A stretch of DNA of 64,000 bases from Rhodobacteraceae bacterium LNNU 3342 (GCA_008711135.1 VUAW01000004.1:124001-188000), one strand, 5' to 3'. Positions 1 to 11,200 are shown, numbered from the stretch's first letter. The notes: generated from the letters alone by a model not told the origin. Program-made: numbers and translations.

Positions 1-366
1 ACCATGATCGCCACTTGCGAGGCCTTTGCCTTGGCAGACAAGCTCGGCCTCGACCGGGCGCGGCTGTTCGATGTGGTGTCAACCTCGTCCGGGTCGAGCT
101 GGTCGATGAACACTTACTGCCCCGCCCCCGGCGTCGGCCCGACAAGCCCGGCAGACAAGGGCTACCGCCCCGGCTTTGCGGCCGAGCTCATGCTCAAGGA
201 CCTGCGCCTGTCGCAGCAGGCCGCAGAAAGCGCCGATGCGGACACGCCGATGGGTCAGCTCGCCACTGCGCTTTATGAACAATTCGTTGAACGCGAGGAT
301 GGCCGCGGCAAGGATTTTTCTGCCATGCTACCGCGGCTGGAACAGCGGAAACGCGCCAGCCCCTGA
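1..366 (+). CDS. mmsB: 3-hydroxyisobutyrate dehydrogenase, C-terminal part (cut by window edge)
   Basis: Only the last ~120 residues are present; the reading frame is already open at base 1, so the N-terminal Rossmann domain lies outside. The visible part is the all-alpha C-terminal domain of the beta-hydroxyacid dehydrogenase family: SSGSSWSMNTYCPAPGVGP followed by YRPGFAAELMLKDLRL matches 3-hydroxyisobutyrate dehydrogenases of valine catabolism, where the conserved MLKDL segment shapes the active site. The enzyme would oxidise 3-hydroxyisobutyrate to methylmalonate semialdehyde with NAD+ in the cytoplasm. A terminator-like hairpin follows, so this is probably the last gene of its transcript. 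Assignment to mmsB rather than a close paralogue rests on these motifs alone. Confidence 0.85.
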   Translation, partial: TMIATCEAFALADKLGLDRARLFDVVSTSSGSSWSMNTYCPAPGVGPTSPADKGYRPGFAAELMLKDLRLSQQAAESADADTPMGQLATALYEQFVEREDGRGKDFSAMLPRLEQRKRASP

Positions 367-389
367 CGGAAATTACAGCAAATGACTTG

Positions 390-424
390 ACAGCCGCGGA
401 ACCTTCCACGGCTGTTGTTTGTTT
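390..424 (+). terminator. Rho-independent terminator after the dehydrogenase
   Basis: Arms ACAGCCG (390-396) and CGGCTGT (409-415) enclose a further GGAA/TTCC pairing with one mismatch, followed by a T-rich tail (TGTTTGTTT). It lies 24 bases after the stop codon of the upstream gene and ahead of the next ribosome binding site. Confidence 0.6.
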
Positions 425-469
425 CCTCTCCAACCTGACATTGATATCCGTCCAGTCGGAGGAGAAACC

Positions 470-799
470 ATGTATTTTCGCGCCCTTGCGGTGGCAGCGG
501 CCCTGTTGCCGACCGCCTCTTTTGCCCACGCCCACTGCGACACCGAAAAGAATGCCTGCACCCTGGCGCTTGCGGATTATACCGCCACTGAGGCTGTCCA
601 TGAAGAGACAGGGTATCAGACCGGCGACATTCTGCCGGTCTATGACTACAACATCCTGATCAATCCCGAATATTACGGGCTGCCGCCGGTTGACGGCTAC
701 TGGCGCTATTACCGCGTCAACGGCGAGATTTTCCGCGTCCACGCCGCCACGAACGAGATCCTGGAACAAGTAACCACGCAGAGCGCGATGTTCCGCTGA
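470..799 (+). CDS. Small secreted RcnB-like protein
   Basis: A 109-residue protein with a clear signal peptide (MYFRALAVAAALLPTASFAHA), so probably periplasmic. The start is fixed by GGAGGAGA at about 457-466, just ahead of the ATG. The mature part has two cysteines close together (HCDTEKNAC) and the pattern GDILPVYDYN...YYGLPPVDGYWRYYRVNGEIFRVHAATNEILEQV, which resembles the RcnB fold (GD-LP, LP-P-GY-W, ATG-I), a family of periplasmic proteins best known from nickel/cobalt homeostasis in enterobacteria. Function here is inferred from the motif only; no metal-efflux gene is adjacent. The stop codon touches that of uvrA, which runs towards it. Confidence 0.6.
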   Translation: MYFRALAVAAALLPTASFAHAHCDTEKNACTLALADYTATEAVHEETGYQTGDILPVYDYNILINPEYYGLPPVDGYWRYYRVNGEIFRVHAATNEILEQVTTQSAMFR

Positions 800-3658
800 T
801 CATTCCGCCGCAATCGATCCCTGACGCAGCATCGGCCGGAGATACCGGCCGGTGTGGCTCGCCTCCACCTCGGCCACCTGTTCGGGGGTGCCAGAGGCCA
901 CCAACTGCCCGCCGCCGTCGCCGCCTTCCGGGCCGATGTCGATGATCCAGTCCGCCGTCTTGATGACGTCGAGGTTGTGTTCGATCACGACGACCGAATT
1001 CCCCTGATCGACCAGTTCGTGCAGGACCTCCAGAAGCTTGCGCACATCCTCGAAGTGCAGGCCTGTAGTCGGCTCATCAAGGATGTAGAGCGTGCGCCCC
1101 GTGGACCTGCGTGCAAGTTCCTTAGACAGCTTCACCCGCTGCGCCTCGCCACCCGATAGCGTCGTCGCCTGCTGCCCCACCTTGATGTAGCCAAGGCCCA
1201 CCCGCATCAGCGCGTCCATCTTCTCGCGGATGCTCGGCACTGCCTGGAAGAAGGCTTGGGCATCTTCAACCGTCATATCAAGAACGTCGGCTATGCTCTT
1301 GCCTTTGAACTGAACCTCCAGCGTTTCGCGGTTGTAGCGCTTGCCTTTGCAGGTCTCGCAGGTGACATAGACGTCGGGAAGGAAGTGCATCTCGATCTTG
1401 ATGACGCCATCGCCCTGACAGGCCTCGCACCGGCCGCCCTTGACGTTGAAGCTGAAGCGGCCGGGCTTGTAGCCCCGCGCCTTGGACTCCGGCAGACCGG
1501 CGAACCAGTCGCGGATGGGACCAAAGGCGCCGGTGTACGTCGCCGGGTTCGACCGCGGCGTGCGTCCGATGGGGCGCTGGTCGATGTCGATGACCTTGTC
1601 CAGATGCTCCAGCCCCTTGATCGTCTCGCACGGCGCCGGCGTCTGCCGCGCGCCGTTGAGCCGAAGCGAGGCCGTCTTGAACAGCGTCTCGATTGTCAGC
1701 GTCGACTTTCCACCACCCGAAACACCCGTCACGCAGACGAACCGCCCAAGCGGGAAATCCACCGTGAGGTCGCGCAGGTTGTTGCCGGTCGCCTTGACCA
1801 CGCTGATCGCCTTCCCGTTCCCCTTGCGGCGCTCCTTTGGAACTGCGATCTCACGTTCGCCAGAAAGATACTGCCCCGTCAGGCTTGCCGGGTCTGCGGT
1901 GATCTGCGCGGGCGTGCCATGGGCCACAACCTGCCCACCATGCACGCCAGCCCCCGGCCCGATGTCAAAGACGTAGTCCGCCTCGCGGATCGCATCCTCG
2001 TCATGTTCGACCACCAGAACCGTGTTGCCCTGGTCGCGGAGGTTCTTCAGCGTGGTGAGCAGCCGGTCATTGTCGCGCTGGTGCAGCCCGATTGAAGGCT
2101 CGTCCAGCACATAGAGCACGCCCGTCAGGCCCGACCCGATCTGGCTCGCCAACCGGATCCGCTGGCTTTCCCCGCCCGAAAGCGTACCCGCATTCCGCGC
2201 CATGGTCAGGTAATCAAGGCCCACGTTCACGAGGAAGCCCAACCGCTCGCGGATCTCCTTGAGGATGGCGCGGGCGATCTCGTTCTTCTGCTTCGTCAGG
2301 CTTTCCGGCGCGTGTTCGACCCAGGCAAGCGCCTCGCGGATCGACATCTCCACCACCTGCCCGATGTGCATCCCGCCGATCTTGACCGCCAGCGCCTCGG
2401 GCTTCAGCCGGTAGCCGCCGCAAGCGCCGCAGGGGCGCGTATTCTGGTAACGTTCGAACTCTTCCCGGATCCAGGCGCTGTCGGTTTCACGGTAGCGACG
2501 CTCCATGTTGGGAATGACACCCTCGAACACCCGGCTGACATTGTAGATCCGCCCGCCTTCGTCATAGCGGAACGGAATCTCCTCGGTGCCGGAGCCATGG
2601 AGAAAAACCTGATGGACATGCGACGGCAGGTCCTTCCAAGCCTTCTTGACGTCGAATTCGTAATGCCGGGCCAGCGCCTCGATCGTCTGGCTGAAATACG
2701 GGCTCTTGCCCTTGCGCCAAGGCGCGATGGCGCCGTTGGCCAGCGATAGCGCCGCATCGGGCACCACCAGCCGTTCGTCAAAGAACAGCTCTGCCCCAAG
2801 GCCGTCACAGACCGGGCAGGCCCCGAAAGGGGCGTTGAACGAAAACAGGCGCGGCTCGATCTCCGGAATCGTAAAGCCGGACTCCGGGCAGGCGAATTTT
2901 TCGCTGAAGGTGATGCGGTCGGACTCACCTTCGGCCGGCGCGGTTTCCAGAACGGCAATGCCATCGGCAAGATCCAGCGCGGTGCGGAAACTGTCCGCCA
3001 GCCGCGTTTCCAGCCCCGCCCGAACCACGATCCGGTCCACGACCACGTCGATGTTGTGGCGGAACTTCTTGTCCAGCACCGGCGGCTCGTCCAGGTCATG
3101 GAATTCGCCGTTGACCTTGACCCGCTGGAAGCCCTGTTTGCGCAGTTCCTGGAACTCTTTCTTGTACTCGCCCTTCCGGTCGCGGATGATCGGAGCAAGC
3201 AGGTACGCCCGCGTGCCCTCCTCCATTGCCATGACGCGATCCACCATGTCCTGAACCTGCTGCGCCTCGATTGGCAGGCCAGTAGCAGGCGAATAGGGCG
3301 TCCCCACCCGTGCGAACAACAGCCGCAGGTAGTCGTAAACCTCGGTCACGGTGCCCACGGTCGAACGCGGGTTTTTCGAGGTCGTCTTCTGTTCGATCGA
3401 GATCGCCGGCGAGAGGCCCGAAATATGGTCCACGTCCGGCTTTTGCATCATGTCAAGAAACTGCCGGGCATAGGCGCTCAGGCTCTCGACATAGCGGCGC
3501 TGGCCTTCGGCGTAGATGGTGTCAAAGGCAAGGCTCGATTTGCCAGAACCCGACAGGCCAGTGATGACCACCAGCTTGTCGCGCGGAATGTCCACGTCGA
3601 TATTCTTGAGGTTATGTTCGCGCGCGCCGCGCACCTCGATCATCTTCTGTTCTGACAT
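800..3658 (-). CDS. uvrA: Excinuclease ABC subunit A
   Basis: A full-length UvrA (952 residues), the damage-recognition ATPase of nucleotide excision repair. Two ABC ATPase modules are visible: Walker [10 protein letters not shown] at residues 34-42 with signature [12 protein letters not shown] near 490, and Walker [10 protein letters not shown] near 640 with signature [11 protein letters not shown] near 830. Cysteine pairs for zinc modules are present ([22 protein letters not shown] with [10 protein letters not shown]). It begins [17 protein letters not shown], as usual in the family. A perfect SOS box lies 71 bases upstream, so it is probably LexA-controlled. The gene stands alone: the stop is tail-to-tail with the small secreted gene, and the upstream neighbour lpdA is separated by a hairpin and the SOS box. 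Confidence 0.98.
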   Translation of the reverse strand: MSEQKMIEVRGAREHNLKNIDVDIPRDKLVVITGLSGSGKSSLAFDTIYAEGQRRYVESLSAYARQFLDMMQKPDVDHISGLSPAISIEQKTTSKNPRSTVGTVTEVYDYLRLLFARVGTPYSPATGLPIEAQQVQDMVDRVMAMEEGTRAYLLAPIIRDRKGEYKKEFQELRKQGFQRVKVNGEFHDLDEPPVLDKKFRHNIDVVVDRIVVRAGLETRLADSFRTALDLADGIAVLETAPAEGESDRITFSEKFACPESGFTIPEIEPRLFSFNAPFGACPVCDGLGAELFFDERLVVPDAALSLANGAIAPWRKGKSPYFSQTIEALARHYEFDVKKAWKDLPSHVHQVFLHGSGTEEIPFRYDEGGRIYNVSRVFEGVIPNMERRYRETDSAWIREEFERYQNTRPCGACGGYRLKPEALAVKIGGMHIGQVVEMSIREALAWVEHAPESLTKQKNEIARAILKEIRERLGFLVNVGLDYLTMARNAGTLSGGESQRIRLASQIGSGLTGVLYVLDEPSIGLHQRDNDRLLTTLKNLRDQGNTVLVVEHDEDAIREADYVFDIGPGAGVHGGQVVAHGTPAQITADPASLTGQYLSGEREIAVPKERRKGNGKAISVVKATGNNLRDLTVDFPLGRFVCVTGVSGGGKSTLTIETLFKTASLRLNGARQTPAPCETIKGLEHLDKVIDIDQRPIGRTPRSNPATYTGAFGPIRDWFAGLPESKARGYKPGRFSFNVKGGRCEACQGDGVIKIEMHFLPDVYVTCETCKGKRYNRETLEVQFKGKSIADVLDMTVEDAQAFFQAVPSIREKMDALMRVGLGYIKVGQQATTLSGGEAQRVKLSKELARRSTGRTLYILDEPTTGLHFEDVRKLLEVLHELVDQGNSVVVIEHNLDVIKTADWIIDIGPEGGDGGGQLVASGTPEQVAEVEASHTGRYLRPMLRQGSIAAE

Positions 3659-3728
3659 CCCACGGTCCCCATTCCGGCAACAGCCACAGAGATAGGCGAC
3701 CGAGACGGAATCTCCAACCCGGAAAAGT

Positions 3729-3743
3729 GAACAAGGGGTGAAC
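3729..3743 (-). promoter_or_regulatory. LexA (SOS) box upstream of uvrA
   Basis: The sequence reads GAAC-AAGGGGT-GAAC, a perfect match to the direct-repeat operator GAAC-N7-GAAC (GTTC-N7-GTTC on the other strand) described for LexA of Rhodobacter and other alphaproteobacteria. It ends 71 bases upstream of the uvrA start codon. Confidence 0.8.
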
Positions 3744-3755
3744 GCGCAGGAAATG

Positions 3756-3777
3756 GCGCAGGGGTTTCCCCCTGCGC
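3756..3777 (-). terminator. Hairpin after lpdA
   Basis: Perfect 9-bp stem GCGCAGGGG / CCCCTGCGC with a 4-base loop, just after the lpdA stop codon. No strong T-run follows on the minus strand (ATTTCC), so termination strength is uncertain. Confidence 0.45.
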
Positions 3778-3784
3778 GCCTAGA

Positions 3785-5179
3785 TCAGAAGTGTACTGCC
3801 TTGCCGTAGGCCGACAGCACGCTTTCGTGCATCATCTCGCTCAGCGTCGGGTGCGGGAAGACGGTGTGCATCAGGTCTTCCTCGGTCGTTTCGAGCGTCT
3901 GGCCGATGACATAGCCTTGGATCAGCTCCGTCACCTCGGCCCCGATCATGTGGGCGCCCAGAAGCTCGCCCGTCTTGGCGTCAAAGACGGTTTTGACCAT
4001 GCCTTCGGGTTCGCCAAGCGCGATTGCCTTGCCGTTGCCGATGAACGGGAAGCGGCCCACCTTGACCTCATGCCCCGCCTCTTTGGCCTTGGCCTCGGTC
4101 AGGCCGACGCTCGCGACCTGCGGGTGGCAATAGGTGCAGCCGGGGATGGAGTTCGGCTTGATCGGGTGCGGATGTCCGCCCGCAATCAGTTCGGCGACCA
4201 TGATCCCTTCGTGGCTGGCCTTGTGGGCAAGCCAGGGCGCGCCCGCGACATCGCCGATGGCATAAAGCCCCTCGACCCCCGTGCGGCAGTATTCGTCCGT
4301 CACTACATGGGTCCGGTCGATCTTGACGCCCAGTTCTTCCAGCCCAAGGTTCTCGATATTGCCGACGATGCCGACGGCCGAGATCACGGTGTCGAACTCC
4401 TGCGTCTCGATCTTGCCGTTCTGCTCGATATGGGCAACCACCTTGCCCTGCCCGCGGTCCAGCTTCTTCACGCCGGCTTTTTCAAGGATCTTCATCCCCT
4501 GCTTGACGAACTGCTTCTTGGCAACGGCAGAGATTTCGGCGTCTTCAACCGGCAGGATGCGGTCCATGACCTCCACCACCGTGGTATCGGCGCCCAGCGT
4601 GTTGAAGAAGCTCGCGAACTCGATCCCGATTGCGCCGGAACCGATCACCAGCAGCTTTTTCGGCATCCGCTTCGGCACCAGCGCCTCACGGTAGGTCCAG
4701 ACCAGATCGCCGTCAGCCTCAAGCCCCGGAAGCTGCCGCGCGCGTGCGCCGGTGGCAAGGATGATGTTCTTGGCGGTCAGCTCATCGGTCCCCTTGTCGG
4801 TCTTAACCGAGATCTTGCCCTTGCCGGCAAGCCGCGCCTCGCCCATCACGACCGTGATCTTGTTCTTCTTCATCAGGTGTGCAACACCGGACGAAAGCTG
4901 CTTGGCCACCCCGCGCGAACGTTGAACCACCGCATCAAGGTCATAGCCGATGCCGTCCGCCTTCAGGCCGAACTCCTTGGCGCGGTGCATCAGGTGGAAC
5001 ACCTCGGATGAACGAAGCAGCGCCTTGGTGGGGATACAGCCCCAGTTCAGGCAGATGCCGCCCATGTGTTCGCGTTCCACGATAGCCACGTTAAGGCCAA
5101 GCTGCGCGGCGCGGATGGCGGCCACATAGCCCCCCGGCCCTGCGCCGATCACGATCAAGTCATAGGCCGTCGATGCCAT
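3785..5179 (-). CDS. lpdA: Dihydrolipoyl dehydrogenase
   Basis: E3 flavoprotein of 2-oxoacid dehydrogenase complexes, reoxidising dihydrolipoamide with NAD+. Visible are the FAD-binding GAGPGGYVAAIRAAQLG near the N-terminus, the redox disulfide CLNWGC (C43 and C48 counted from the chosen start), an NAD-binding GSGAIGIEFASFF, and the C-terminal dimer-interface His-Glu pair in FPHPTLSE. Two in-frame ATGs are available. GGAGGG abuts the first (5185) but sits six bases from the second, so MASTAYDL at 5179 is the likely start (464 residues). No E1 or E2 gene is adjacent, although lpdA often closes such an operon; here the upstream gene is a DUF924 protein. Confidence 0.96.
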   Translation of the reverse strand: MASTAYDLIVIGAGPGGYVAAIRAAQLGLNVAIVEREHMGGICLNWGCIPTKALLRSSEVFHLMHRAKEFGLKADGIGYDLDAVVQRSRGVAKQLSSGVAHLMKKNKITVVMGEARLAGKGKISVKTDKGTDELTAKNIILATGARARQLPGLEADGDLVWTYREALVPKRMPKKLLVIGSGAIGIEFASFFNTLGADTTVVEVMDRILPVEDAEISAVAKKQFVKQGMKILEKAGVKKLDRGQGKVVAHIEQNGKIETQEFDTVISAVGIVGNIENLGLEELGVKIDRTHVVTDEYCRTGVEGLYAIGDVAGAPWLAHKASHEGIMVAELIAGGHPHPIKPNSIPGCTYCHPQVASVGLTEAKAKEAGHEVKVGRFPFIGNGKAIALGEPEGMVKTVFDAKTGELLGAHMIGAEVTELIQGYVIGQTLETTEEDLMHTVFPHPTLSEMMHESVLSAYGKAVHF

Positions 5180-5211
5180 GCACATCCCTCCGCATGAAAA
5201 CTGGTTTAGCC

Positions 5212-5793
5212 TTAAACCATTTCTTGCCCCGGATCAATCGCCCTCACCTCGGCCATGTAACCGCCAGCCTCCAGAAACTCTTTTTCCTCTGGCGTGGTGT
5301 GTCGGCCAAGGACCGCGTTGCGGTACGGAAACCGGCCAAAGCGCCGGATGATGTTTCGATGCGCCTGGGCATGCAGAAGGTTTTCTGCCCCTGTTTCGGG
5401 CATCCGGGTCAGGAACAGCCGGACACAGCGATCCTGATCGGCCAGCACCTCCGAATGCATGAGAGGCAGGTAAAAGAACTGCCGCTCCGGTTCCGGTACC
5501 TGCCTGTCCCAGCGATGATGGATGGCCTGCCGTGCCGTCTTGCGGGCCAGAAGGTCGGTCGCGAAGGCCTGGGCATCGTTGCGGAACATGTTGCGCGGGA
5601 ACTGGTCCGTCAGCACGATATAGGCAAGCGCCGCCCGCGGGTTGCAGGTGCCACTGCTGTCAAGCTGTGCCCGCTCCCAATCGCTCATGAACCGGTCGCG
5701 GATCTGGGTGTCAACGTCGGCATCCACAGCGTACCAGCCCGCCGGGCCGACCTCATGCAGCCAGAAATTCAGGATATCATCAGTCCGTAACAT
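5212..5793 (-). CDS. DUF924 family protein
   Basis: A 193-residue soluble protein. It starts MLRTDDILNFWLHEVGPAGWYAVD and contains LTDQFPRNMFR, both hallmarks of the DUF924 family (FW at the start, then DQFPRN), whose biochemical role is not established; the fold is alpha-helical and TPR-like. The ATG at 5793 is preferred over one 57 bases upstream because a GGGGGGAG ribosome-binding stretch directly precedes it. It lies 32 bases upstream of lpdA on the same strand and may share its transcript. I cannot assign a function. Confidence 0.8.
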   Translation of the reverse strand: MLRTDDILNFWLHEVGPAGWYAVDADVDTQIRDRFMSDWERAQLDSSGTCNPRAALAYIVLTDQFPRNMFRNDAQAFATDLLARKTARQAIHHRWDRQVPEPERQFFYLPLMHSEVLADQDRCVRLFLTRMPETGAENLLHAQAHRNIIRRFGRFPYRNAVLGRHTTPEEKEFLEAGGYMAEVRAIDPGQEMV

Positions 5794-5856
5794 GCTCCCC
5801 CCCTTCACGGCCTGTCCTGACAGGGTGGCACGGCCACCCCGCCACGACAAGCATGA

Positions 5857-7119
5857 TCAAGGCGTTGCGGGCTGCGGCTCGGTGGGGGTGCTTTCCTGCG
5901 CAGCCTCCATCACAGCCTCGATGGCCACGGCAGAGCCGACAGGCGCCACGGTGGCGAAGGCCCCGGTCTCGGACACCGCAGGCGCCGCACGCTGCGTGGT
6001 CCGCCATGCAGCATAGACCGTCAGGACCCCCAGCAGCACCCCGATGTAAAGGAAAAATCCATTGTTCCCCACCAGCCCCATCATCCACGCGGTGATCGGG
6101 GGGCCCGCGATCGCCCCGACGCCGTTGATGAACAAGAGCCCACCCGAAGCACCCGCCATGTCCCGCTGGTCCAGAAAATCGTTCGTGTGGGCAAGCAGGA
6201 GCGAATACAGGGGATTGGAGACGCCGCCGATGATGAGTGCCAGCACCAGCAGGACCTGGAACGGCGGATCGAACACCACCGGCAGCACCATCGTCACCGC
6301 CCCTACCATCGCCACAAGAAGGATCAGCAGCCGCCGGTCCATCCGGTCCGACATCCAGCCGATCGGATACTGGAACACCAGCCCGCCCACGTAGATGATC
6401 GCGATAAAGAGCGAGATCTGCGGCACCGACAGCCCCGCCTGCGTGGCCCAGACCGACGCCATCCCGAAGAGGGCCGAAAATACCCCGCCCACAAGGAAGA
6501 TCCCCACGCAGCCAAGAGGCGACACTGCATATAACCGCTTGAGGCTCATGCTCTGCGTCGACTCGAAGGTAGGTGCCGGGCTGACCGTCAGCAGGATCGG
6601 CGTGAACGCCAGCGACACGAGCACCGAGGGCAGCACGAACAAGAGATATCCGGCCGCGTCTCCCACGTTCATCAGGCCCTGCGCCGTGATGATTCCGATC
6701 ATCTGCACGATCATATATGCTGAAAGCGCCTGCCCCCGGGTTTCATTCGTGGCGGAATTGTTCAGCCAGCTTTCCGCGGTTACGTAGACGCCAGAGAAAC
6801 AGAACCCCATCAGCACCCGCATCAGCGACCAGGCGATCCAGTTGGGCGCCACGGCATACAGCACCAGAAGCGCCGATATCAGCGATCCAAGCGCGGCAAA
6901 GACCCGCACATGCCCGACGCGCCGGATCATTTCCGGCGCAAGGCGCGACCCGAACAGGAAGCCCGCGAAATAGGCGGACATGACCATCGACATCTCGAAG
7001 GTAGAAAATCCCTCGATCGCGCCGCGCACGCCCAGCAGCGTTCCCTGAACGCCGTTCCCGACCATGAGCAGCATGACGCCGAGCAGCAGCGCCCAGGAAT
7101 TGGCCAGAACGACAAGCAT
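5857..7119 (-). CDS. MFS transporter
   Basis: About 420 residues with twelve hydrophobic segments and the MFS signature between TM2 and TM3 (GSRLAPEMIRRVGHVRVF) plus a second-half copy (PIGWMSDRMDRRLLI). It resembles the YcaD-like branch of putative inner-membrane MFS permeases; the substrate cannot be read from sequence. The last ~50 residues form a hydrophilic Ala/Pro/Thr-rich cytoplasmic tail. A GTG two codons upstream is in frame, but GAGG lies five bases from the ATG at 7119, which I take as the start. It is 63 bases upstream of the DUF924 gene on the same strand. Confidence 0.85.
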   Translation of the reverse strand: MLVVLANSWALLLGVMLLMVGNGVQGTLLGVRGAIEGFSTFEMSMVMSAYFAGFLFGSRLAPEMIRRVGHVRVFAALGSLISALLVLYAVAPNWIAWSLMRVLMGFCFSGVYVTAESWLNNSATNETRGQALSAYMIVQMIGIITAQGLMNVGDAAGYLLFVLPSVLVSLAFTPILLTVSPAPTFESTQSMSLKRLYAVSPLGCVGIFLVGGVFSALFGMASVWATQAGLSVPQISLFIAIIYVGGLVFQYPIGWMSDRMDRRLLILLVAMVGAVTMVLPVVFDPPFQVLLVLALIIGGVSNPLYSLLLAHTNDFLDQRDMAGASGGLLFINGVGAIAGPPITAWMMGLVGNNGFFLYIGVLLGVLTVYAAWRTTQRAAPAVSETGAFATVAPVGSAVAIEAVMEAAQESTPTEPQPATP

Positions 7120-7175
7120 CTTCACCTCACAACCATCAATGTGCCGGGTATAGCCGTCCTGACGACGCGTAGACG

Positions 7176-8261
7176 TCAGCCCTGCGACGCCCCTCCAAGC
7201 TTTTGCGCCCCTTCGGGAAACAAGAGCGAGGCATCGCCATAGGAGAAGAAACGGTATCCCTGTCCTATGGCATAAGCGTAAAGGTCCAGCATCCGTTCCT
7301 TCCCCATCAGCGCAGATACCAGCATCAGTAGCGTTGACCGCGGCAGGTGGAAGTTGGTCATGAGCCCGTCAACAACCCGAAAGCGATAGCCGGGATAGAT
7401 GAAGATGTCGGTTTCCCCGTCCCAGGGATGAAGCGTGCCATCTTCGGCCGCGGCGCTTTCGATCAGGCGAAGCGCGGTGGTGCCCACGGCGATAACCCGC
7501 CCGCCAGCGGCCCGGGTCTCATTGATCTCGGTCGCCGCCGCTGCCGTCACCTCGCCCCATTCGGCGTGCATGCGGTGGGTGGTCACGTCCTCGACCTTGA
7601 CGGGCAGGAAGGTGCCTGCCCCCACATGCAGCGTCACCTGCGTGAAGGCCACACCCATGGCGGAGAGTTCCTCCAGCAGCCCCTCGTCGAAATGAAGCGA
7701 GGCGGTAGGCGCCGCCACTGCGCCGGAATGACGGGCAAAGACTGGCTGGTAATCTTCATGGTCCTGGGCATCGGCGGGACGGCGGGCGGCGATGTAGGGC
7801 GGCAGCGGCATCGCCCCGGCCTCGGCCAGCGCGGCATCGAAGTCGCCGCCAGCCAAGTTGAAGCGGATCTCGGCCGTCTCGGCGCCCCGCTCGGTGACGG
7901 TCGCCTCAAGCGCGGGGGAAAAACGGATCGTGTCCCCCTCGCGCAGTTTGCGCAGCGGCTTGGCCAGCACGCGCCAGCCCCCAGCAGCGGTGGGGTCAAG
8001 CAGCGTGATCTCCACCCCCGCCTCTACCGGTCCTTCGGCGCTGTCACGCAGGCGGCGGCCTGACAGCCGCGCGGGGATGACCTTGGTGTTGTTCAGCACC
8101 AGCCGGTCACCGGGGCGCAGCACCTGCGGCAGGTCGCACACATGCAGGTCCCGCGTCTGCGCGCCTTCGGCCACCAGCAACCGGGCCGAGGTGCGCGGAC
8201 GCGCCGGTCGCGTGGCGATCAGATGTTCGGGCAGGTCAAAGTCAAAGTCGGAAAGTTTCAT
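7176..8261 (-). CDS. queA: S-adenosylmethionine:tRNA ribosyltransferase-isomerase
   Basis: QueA transfers and isomerises the ribosyl group of S-adenosylmethionine to 7-aminomethyl-7-deazaguanine in tRNA, making epoxyqueuosine at wobble position 34. The 361-residue length and family motifs are intact: N-terminal [63 protein letters not shown] and the C-terminal [16 protein letters not shown]. The start overlaps the stop of the upstream AsmA-like gene by four bases (ATGA), so the two are translationally coupled. No other queuosine gene (tgt, queG) is in the window. Confidence 0.97.
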   Translation of the reverse strand: MKLSDFDFDLPEHLIATRPARPRTSARLLVAEGAQTRDLHVCDLPQVLRPGDRLVLNNTKVIPARLSGRRLRDSAEGPVEAGVEITLLDPTAAGGWRVLAKPLRKLREGDTIRFSPALEATVTERGAETAEIRFNLAGGDFDAALAEAGAMPLPPYIAARRPADAQDHEDYQPVFARHSGAVAAPTASLHFDEGLLEELSAMGVAFTQVTLHVGAGTFLPVKVEDVTTHRMHAEWGEVTAAAATEINETRAAGGRVIAVGTTALRLIESAAAEDGTLHPWDGETDIFIYPGYRFRVVDGLMTNFHLPRSTLLMLVSALMGKERMLDLYAYAIGQGYRFFSYGDASLLFPEGAQKLGGASQG

Positions 8262-11200
8262 CGTGCATCCTGGGTAACGGCTGGCCCCTGCAGCGTCGGG
8301 GCTGGCCTGCGAAGCAGGTCCCGCACCGCCCCCGGCGCCAGCAGCGACAGCGGGTTCACCCCCACCCGCGGCGCCGAGGCAGGGCCGCTCAGCGCGTAGT
8401 TGAAGCCAAAGAGCCCCTCGCCCGGGCGGGCGATCAGGCTACCCACCACGTTGATCAGGTAGAACGGCGAGACGACGCCCTTCATGTCGATGCTCCGGTT
8501 CGTTGAATCGTAGATGCCGGCCAGCGTCACGCCAAGCGAGGGGCCGACGGCGGCGCTCCTGATGATCTCGATCCCCTGCGGGGTCAAGCGGAACTCTGCT
8601 GTGATCTCGTCGAAAACAAGGCCCTGCCCGTTCATCTGTTCCACAAGGCCCACAAGGGTCAGTGCCCCCAGAACCTCCAGCAGGACGGGGGCGCCGTGAA
8701 CGCTCAGCCGGCCCACGCGAAGCGCCCCGTCGAAATGGCCGCCGCCCCGCGGGATGATCTGCAGGTCCAGCGCCCCGCCCACGGCGCGGGTAAAGATGCC
8801 GGTGGCCGCGAGGATCGCGCCCGCATCCTGCGACTGCACCCGGATCACGCTTTGCCCCATAAGCCGGCCATCCGGCAAAAGCGCGGGTGTGAAGCTGCCA
8901 CTGACGGGGGTGGTGCCGTTCACCCGCGCCTCGAACAACCCGTTGAAGCCGTTCTGGGTGGAAAAGCGGCCTTGCAACCCTGTCAGGCTCAGCGCCTCGG
9001 TCACGATCACCCGGTCGAGCTGCCCGTTGATCGGCACCGACCCGGTGCTGCCTCCGCCCCCGCTGCCCATCTCGGGCAGGTTCCGCAGGTCGATGGTGCC
9101 CCCGTTCAGTTCGACCGCCAGCGACCGTCCTCCGCCCTGACCGCGCAGCACGACCGGCGCGTCGAGCCACCCGCCCAGCCTTACCCGTGACAGGCGCAGC
9201 GCATCCAGGCCGCCCGCCCGCAGCGCAAGGCTCCCTTCCGCCCGCAGCCCGGGCGCATCGACCGCAACACGGTTGAACCTTGGGACCTCGCCCAGCGTGC
9301 CTTCAAGCTGCAGCGTGCCGGCAGAAGCCGCAGGCTTCCGCCAACCAACCTGAGGAATGGCCACCGCCGCTCCGCGCAGATCACCCCGCAGCGAAAGCTG
9401 CGGCGGCTGGCCCGGCGGCAGCGCCACGGTGAACTCTGCCGCGCCCTGCCCGCTGATCGTTCCCTTGGGCAAGCCCGGCGCGAATTCGGCCAGAACCGCC
9501 GCCGTAAGTGGCGCGCTCCCCTCGATCCGGCTGCCCTGGCCGGCCGAACCCGGACCAAGCGGCTGAGTCCATGCCGCCTCGAACGGCAACCCCTGCAACT
9601 GGCCTGAGCCAGATATTTGCAGACGCGCCGGCGTGGCCTCCAGCGTCATCGCCTCGGCCCGTAGGGTGCGGCCGGGCAGGATCTGGTCCGACGTCACCCC
9701 GGTCAGGTCGCCGGTGACGTGGAAGATCACATCTTCTGCCGGCAGGTCGCGCTGGATCGGGAACGAGAGCTCCGCATGCAGCCGCGCCCGCCCGTCGGCC
9801 AGATCGACAGGGCGGTTGGAGCGGCTCAGGAAGCGGAAGGGCGGCTCGTCCAGAAAAGCCAAGGCGGCGGTGATGCTGCTGTCGGTGTTCAGCTCCAGCC
9901 GCGCCACGGGCGGGCGTTCCATCACGTCCCGCACCTGGAAGACCGAGTCCGTGATGTCGATCATCCCGCCCTGCGACGCCGCGACCTGCCCGCTATCCAG
10001 CACCATCGTATAGGTTGTCCCGTCAACCGTGGCATAGCCCTGGCCCGACAGGATCGGTGGCATCGTCCGCAGGAAGCTAACGTCGGCGCCGCTGAACTCA
10101 TACCCCAGCGCAAGCCGCGGTTCCTGCCCCGGCGACAGCCGCAGCGCGCCGTTGACGTTGTAGATCAGCCCGGTCTGAACGTTTTCCACCAGCCAGTTGC
10201 GCATCCCCCGCACGATTTCCCGCGGCCAGAGCGCGAGCAAGCGGTCATGCGTGATCTCGTTCAGCGAAACATCAAGTGCGACCTCCCACCCCTGCGGCTG
10301 TGCGCCCAGTGATCCCTTGGCGGACAGGCGGCGGCCGTCCTCGACCAGCACCATCTGGCCCAGCGTCAGCATGAACGGATCAAGCGCCAGCCGCAAGTCC
10401 ACAGCGCCCGTGGAAAAGCGGACTGGTTCGTCAAAGATTCCTTCGGGGTCCATCTGCACATCGGCAAAGCTGAACTGCCCCAGCATGGTGCGCGGCAACC
10501 CCTGCTCCATGTCGCGCAGGTAGGCATGGCCTTGGGCGCCCAGCCGCAGGGTCGGGCTGTCCACGGTCACATCCGCAAATTCCAGCCGCTGCGCCGCAGG
10601 ATCGTAAGAAAGCGCAAAGCGGGCCACATCAAAGGCTATCGGGGGCATCCCGGCAACAGGGCGCACGGCGCCGGCGCCCAGTCCAAGTTCCCCCGTCAAG
10701 GCGGCCAGTGCTCCTTCGGCGTCGATCCGGGCGTTCAGCGTGCCGGAAATCGGCGCCTCCAGCACGCCCAGCCATGCGAGCGCCGCCCCCTGCGCTGCGA
10801 GGTCGGTAGAGGCGACATCCTCGACCCGCACCTCCAGCTCGGACTCGGGGCTGCCCTTGCGGCTGACAAAGCGCAGGTCGGCCCGTGCGGGCGTGCCCCA
10901 AGTGCCGGTCATGCCAAAGCCCACGTTCAGCGCCACAGCTTCGGCATCCTGCACCAAAGCTACACGCCCGTCCGTGACCTGCCAGACCTCTTGCGCGCGG
11001 GCATCCTCCAGCGTCAGGGTCAGGCCGTCAGCCTCGATCCGGGCGAGACCGCGCAGGATGGGAAGGTTGAAGACCCGGTCCACCGACGCCAGCACTTCGG
11101 CCAGGGAACCGGGACCGTCAAAGTCGCCCTGCCCAAAGGCAAGGTCAAAGCGGCCTTCCGTATCGCGCCGCAGGATGACGTGGCCGCCGCTCAGCCGCAA

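Noticed and set aside
386-396. TTGACA hexamer upstream of the small secreted gene read as a -35 box
   Set aside because: It is part of the terminator stem of the preceding gene, and no suitable -10 element follows at 16-18 bases.
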